The position numbers and the translations under genes are program-made. A stretch of 37,115 bases of DNA from Azospirillaceae bacterium (GTDB taxonomy: Bacteria; Pseudomonadota; Alphaproteobacteria; Azospirillales; Azospirillaceae): NCBI GenBank assembly GCA_028281465.1, contig JANQJV010000281.1:1-37115 (forward strand), in the 5' to 3' direction. Of this stretch, positions 34,975 through 37,115 are shown in pieces. Within the stretch, counting starts at the first letter, position 1; each line of letters begins with the position of its first letter. The notes below the pieces were generated by a model. It did not search any database and was not told the origin of the DNA. It saw nothing but the letters and a program-made list of their open reading frames with translations.

Positions 34975-35432
34975 ACGCCGACCAGCCCGTTGCGACCACA
35001 CCATGCTTCCGGTCGACCGTGCGGGTCTATTACGAAGACACCGACGCCGGTGGCATGGTTTACCATACCGCATTCTTGCGTTTTGCCGAGCGGGCCCGCA
35101 CGGAATGGTTGCGACAGGTCGGCTTTACGCATCCTGTGCTCGTGGCGCGTCACGGTGTCATGATTGTCGTGACCGGGCTTGAGGTCCGCTATCGGCGGCC
35201 GGCACGCTTGGATGACCGATTGTCGATCGAGACTCGGATCAGCGCGGTCGGGGTGGCGTCGTTGCGCATGATCCAACGGATCGATGGCGATGACGGCATG
35301 CCTCTCGTCGAGGTTGCGGTCCGGCTCGCCTGTCTCACCGGCGACGGTCGGCCAGCCCGGTTTCCCGATCCCGTGCGCCGCGCCTTCGCGGACTGGGCGG
35401 CAACGGCGGTGGACCGGCAAATGAGAGGGTAG
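34971..35432 (+). CDS. ybgC: Tol-Pal system-associated acyl-CoA thioesterase YbgC
   Basis: A 153-residue hotdog-fold thioesterase. The active site Asp is in [29 protein letters not shown], the standard 4-hydroxybenzoyl-CoA thioesterase family signature. YbgC is usually the first gene of the tol-pal cluster, as here, and may act on acyl-ACP or acyl-CoA in phospholipid metabolism near the envelope machinery. The gap to tolQ is 3 nt. Confidence 0.94.
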   Translation: MNADQPVATTPCFRSTVRVYYEDTDAGGMVYHTAFLRFAERARTEWLRQVGFTHPVLVARHGVMIVVTGLEVRYRRPARLDDRLSIETRISAVGVASLRMIQRIDGDDGMPLVEVAVRLACLTGDGRPARFPDPVRRAFADWAATAVDRQMRG

Positions 35433-35435
35433 GAA

Positions 35436-36170
35436 ATGGATCCGACGGTGTTCGAGGGCGTCCAGTTGGGTGGCACCCTAGCGCAACCGACCCATCTGTC
35501 CATGGTCGGCCTGTTCCTACAGGCCGATATCGTGGTCAAGGTCGTGATGCTGGTGCTGGTGGCAGCATCGGTCTGGTCATGGGCTATCATTGTCGAAAAG
35601 AGCTTCCGGGTCCGGCGGCTGAACGGGCGTGCCAACCGCTTCGATGACGAATTCTGGTCCGGCGGTTCGCTGGACACCCTCTATGAGAAGCTCGCAAAGA
35701 AACCGCGCGACCCCATGGCCGCCACCTTCGTGGCGGGCATGCGTGAATGGCGCCTGGCGTCGGAACGGGTGCTGACCGGCGACGGCACCTTGCGCGCTGG
35801 TCTCCAGGCACGCGTTGAGCGTCAGATGTCGCTGTCGATCATGCGGGAATTGGCGGCGGCCGAGCGCAACATGACCTTCCTCGCCTCGGTCGGCTCGACA
35901 GCCCCGTTTATTGGGCTTTTCGGCACGGTTTGGGGCATCATGAACAGCTTCAGTGCCATTGCCAGCACCAACAACACCAGCCTGGCCGTGGTTGCGCCGG
36001 GCATCGCTGAGGCCTTGTTCGCCACCGCACTCGGGCTTCTGGCAGCGATCCCAGCGGTGGTGGCCTACAACAAGTTCGCCACGGACCTGGCCCGCTATGG
36101 CGACCGGCTCGAGGCTTTCGCCGACGAGTTCTCGGCCATCTTGTCGCGCCATCTCGAGGAACAGGGCTAA
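35436..36170 (+). CDS. tolQ: Tol-Pal system proton channel subunit TolQ
   Basis: A 244-residue inner-membrane protein of the MotA/TolQ/ExbB family. Three membrane helices: IVVKVVMLVLVAASVWSWAIIV (about 30-50), FLASVGSTAPFIGLFGTVWGIM (about 150-170) and APGIAEALFATALGLLAAIPAVVAYN (about 188-212), the last two with the conserved Thr/Gly/Pro residues of the proton path. AGGA precedes the ATG. With TolR it forms the proton-driven motor that energises TolA for outer-membrane constriction at division. Confidence 0.96.
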   Translation: MDPTVFEGVQLGGTLAQPTHLSMVGLFLQADIVVKVVMLVLVAASVWSWAIIVEKSFRVRRLNGRANRFDDEFWSGGSLDTLYEKLAKKPRDPMAATFVAGMREWRLASERVLTGDGTLRAGLQARVERQMSLSIMRELAAAERNMTFLASVGSTAPFIGLFGTVWGIMNSFSAIASTNNTSLAVVAPGIAEALFATALGLLAAIPAVVAYNKFATDLARYGDRLEAFADEFSAILSRHLEEQG

Positions 36171-36173
36171 GCT

Positions 36174-36653
36174 ATGGCGGCAACTCCGATGTCAGCCGGC
36201 CCCAAACGCCGCCGCGGCCGGCACCGGCTGCGGCCACTCAGCGAAATCAACGTGACACCGTTCGTCGACGTCATGCTGGTGTTGCTCGTGGTCTTCATGG
36301 TGGCAGCCCCGCTGTTGACGCTGGGGGTACCGGTGGATTTGCCGGAATCCGCGGCCGGTCCGCTGCCGGCGGAGCGGGAGCCGATTGGCGTATCTGTCGT
36401 CCCCGATGGACGACTGTTCGTGCGCGATACTGAGGTATCGCTCTACAACCTGGTGCCATTGCTCATCGCCGAGACGCGGGGCAATGCCGAGGCACGCATC
36501 CTGGTCCGGGGCGACCGCCGCATCTCGTATGGCCGCATGATGCAGGTCATGGGCGTCATCAATGCGGCCGGGTTCCGCAAGATCGGCCTTGTGGCTGAAG
36601 CGCCGACCCCGCGGGCCAGACGCCCGGCTGGGGACGACGCCGACCGGCGCTGA
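36174..36653 (+). CDS. tolR: Tol-Pal system protein TolR
   Basis: A 159-residue ExbD/TolR protein. A basic N-terminal segment (KRRRGRHRLRPLSEINVTPF) precedes the one membrane helix VDVMLVLLVVFMVAAPLL, whose first Asp (VDVMLVL) is the essential protonatable residue. The periplasmic domain (about 55-145) has the usual pattern ending in VMGVINAAGFRKIGLVAE. The tail is Arg/Pro-rich. It follows tolQ by 3 nt. Confidence 0.96.
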   Translation: MAATPMSAGPKRRRGRHRLRPLSEINVTPFVDVMLVLLVVFMVAAPLLTLGVPVDLPESAAGPLPAEREPIGVSVVPDGRLFVRDTEVSLYNLVPLLIAETRGNAEARILVRGDRRISYGRMMQVMGVINAAGFRKIGLVAEAPTPRARRPAGDDADRR

Positions 36654-36672
36654 GGCTCGGCGGGGGGCAGGA

Positions 36673-37115
36673 ATGGGTGTAGGGCTCCTGGTATCCCTGG
36701 TTCTCCACGCCACGGTTCTGGCCGTGGCGGTCCTTGGCGTTCGGTTCGATCCGGAACCGACGGTTGGGCGCGAGACCACCATCCCGATCGAATTCGTCCC
36801 GGCCGACAGCCTGCCGGTCGAGACCACTGGCGGCGACCCAACCGCCGAACCAGGTGTTGGACCACGTCGGCTTCAGCCTCCCACGACCCTGACGCCGCTC
36901 TTGTCCGCACCGCCACCGCCGGACTCGGTGGACGCGCCACCACCACCGCAACTGGCTCAGCGCGCGCCCAACCCACCACAGCTCACCGAGACGCCACCAC
37001 CACCTCGCGCGCCGATCCCGCCGCCGCGGCCATCTGTTCCGGTATCCCCCGCCCCGGAGCCGGAGCCGGAGCCGCAATCCGGACCGGAACCGGAGCCGGT
37101 GCCGGAACCGCCGCC
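36673..37115 (+). CDS. tolA: TolA, N-terminal part (cut by the window end)
   Basis: An open frame from ATG 36673, 19 nt after tolR, still open at the window edge (147 codons). The ATG is preceded by GGGGGGCAGGA. Residues 1-22 form the membrane anchor MGVGLLVSLVLHATVLAVAV, with Ser8 and His12 in the S-x3-H pattern that TolA and TonB use to couple to TolQR or ExbBD. After a periplasmic stretch (about 23-60) comes a Pro-rich region (PPPP, then PEPEPEP repeats). This resembles TonB-like alphaproteobacterial TolA proteins rather than the Ala/Lys-rich helical TolA of enterics. Position after tolQR makes TolA the clear choice. Confidence 0.88.
   Translation, partial: MGVGLLVSLVLHATVLAVAVLGVRFDPEPTVGRETTIPIEFVPADSLPVETTGGDPTAEPGVGPRRLQPPTTLTPLLSAPPPPDSVDAPPPPQLAQRAPNPPQLTETPPPPRAPIPPPRPSVPVSPAPEPEPEPQSGPEPEPVPEPP

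Overview
The window is high-GC chromosomal DNA from a Gram-negative bacterium, most likely an alphaproteobacterium of the Rhodospirillales type. Three things point there: the gene order yebC-ruvC-ruvA-ruvB-ybgC-tolQ-tolR-tolA, the waaA-lpxK-lpxL lipid A/Kdo cluster, and the dapC-ftsK-lolA run. I cannot name the genus. No rRNA, tRNA, CRISPR array, prophage or intact insertion sequence is visible. Most of the window is core housekeeping DNA; the accessory-looking part is the left 7 kb.

Region 1 (about 95-7060, minus strand) is an iron-responsive cluster. A near-perfect Fur operator (7004-7026) next to a plausible promoter precedes eight genes read leftward: a winged-helix-like protein, an unknown protein, a coiled-coil DUF2325 protein, a small secreted Cys-containing protein, a DUF4198 periplasmic protein, FeoA, a long variant FeoB, and a small Cys-tailed membrane protein. 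A second, degenerate Fur-like site lies before the small secreted protein gene. This is the best candidate for an under-described system: ferrous iron import with dedicated periplasmic and cytoplasmic accessory proteins.

Region 2 (7027-13331): a 593-bp gap with a 12-bp tandem repeat and degenerate hairpins, then an isochorismatase-fold hydrolase (minus), an RhlE-type RNA helicase, a stand-alone Lrp/AsnC ligand-binding domain, and lptD without its usual neighbours. The lptD-lpxL gap holds a probable frameshifted small gene and an AT-rich island.

Region 3 (13332-22577): lpxL-lpxK-waaA (minus, overlapping genes), then a plus-strand run of nadE, a FIST-domain sensor, an aldo/keto reductase and thpR, ending convergent with a UbiH-family hydroxylase.

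Region 4 (22969-30808): a P-II regulator with a strong hairpin after it, dapC-ftsK (4-nt overlap, good sigma70-like promoter), lolA, then minus-strand speE-speD (polyamine synthesis) and a membrane sterol desaturase/fatty acid hydroxylase family protein.

Region 5 (31105-37115, plus strand): rpe, yebC, ruvC-ruvA-ruvB, ybgC, tolQ, tolR and the N-terminal part of tolA, which runs off the window. Short overlaps of GTGA/ATGA type from ruvC to ybgC indicate one translationally coupled unit for Holliday junction processing and envelope constriction. Overall the window is dominated by outer-membrane biogenesis (lptD, lpxL, lpxK, waaA, lolA, tolQRA) and DNA/cell-division functions (ftsK, ruvCAB).
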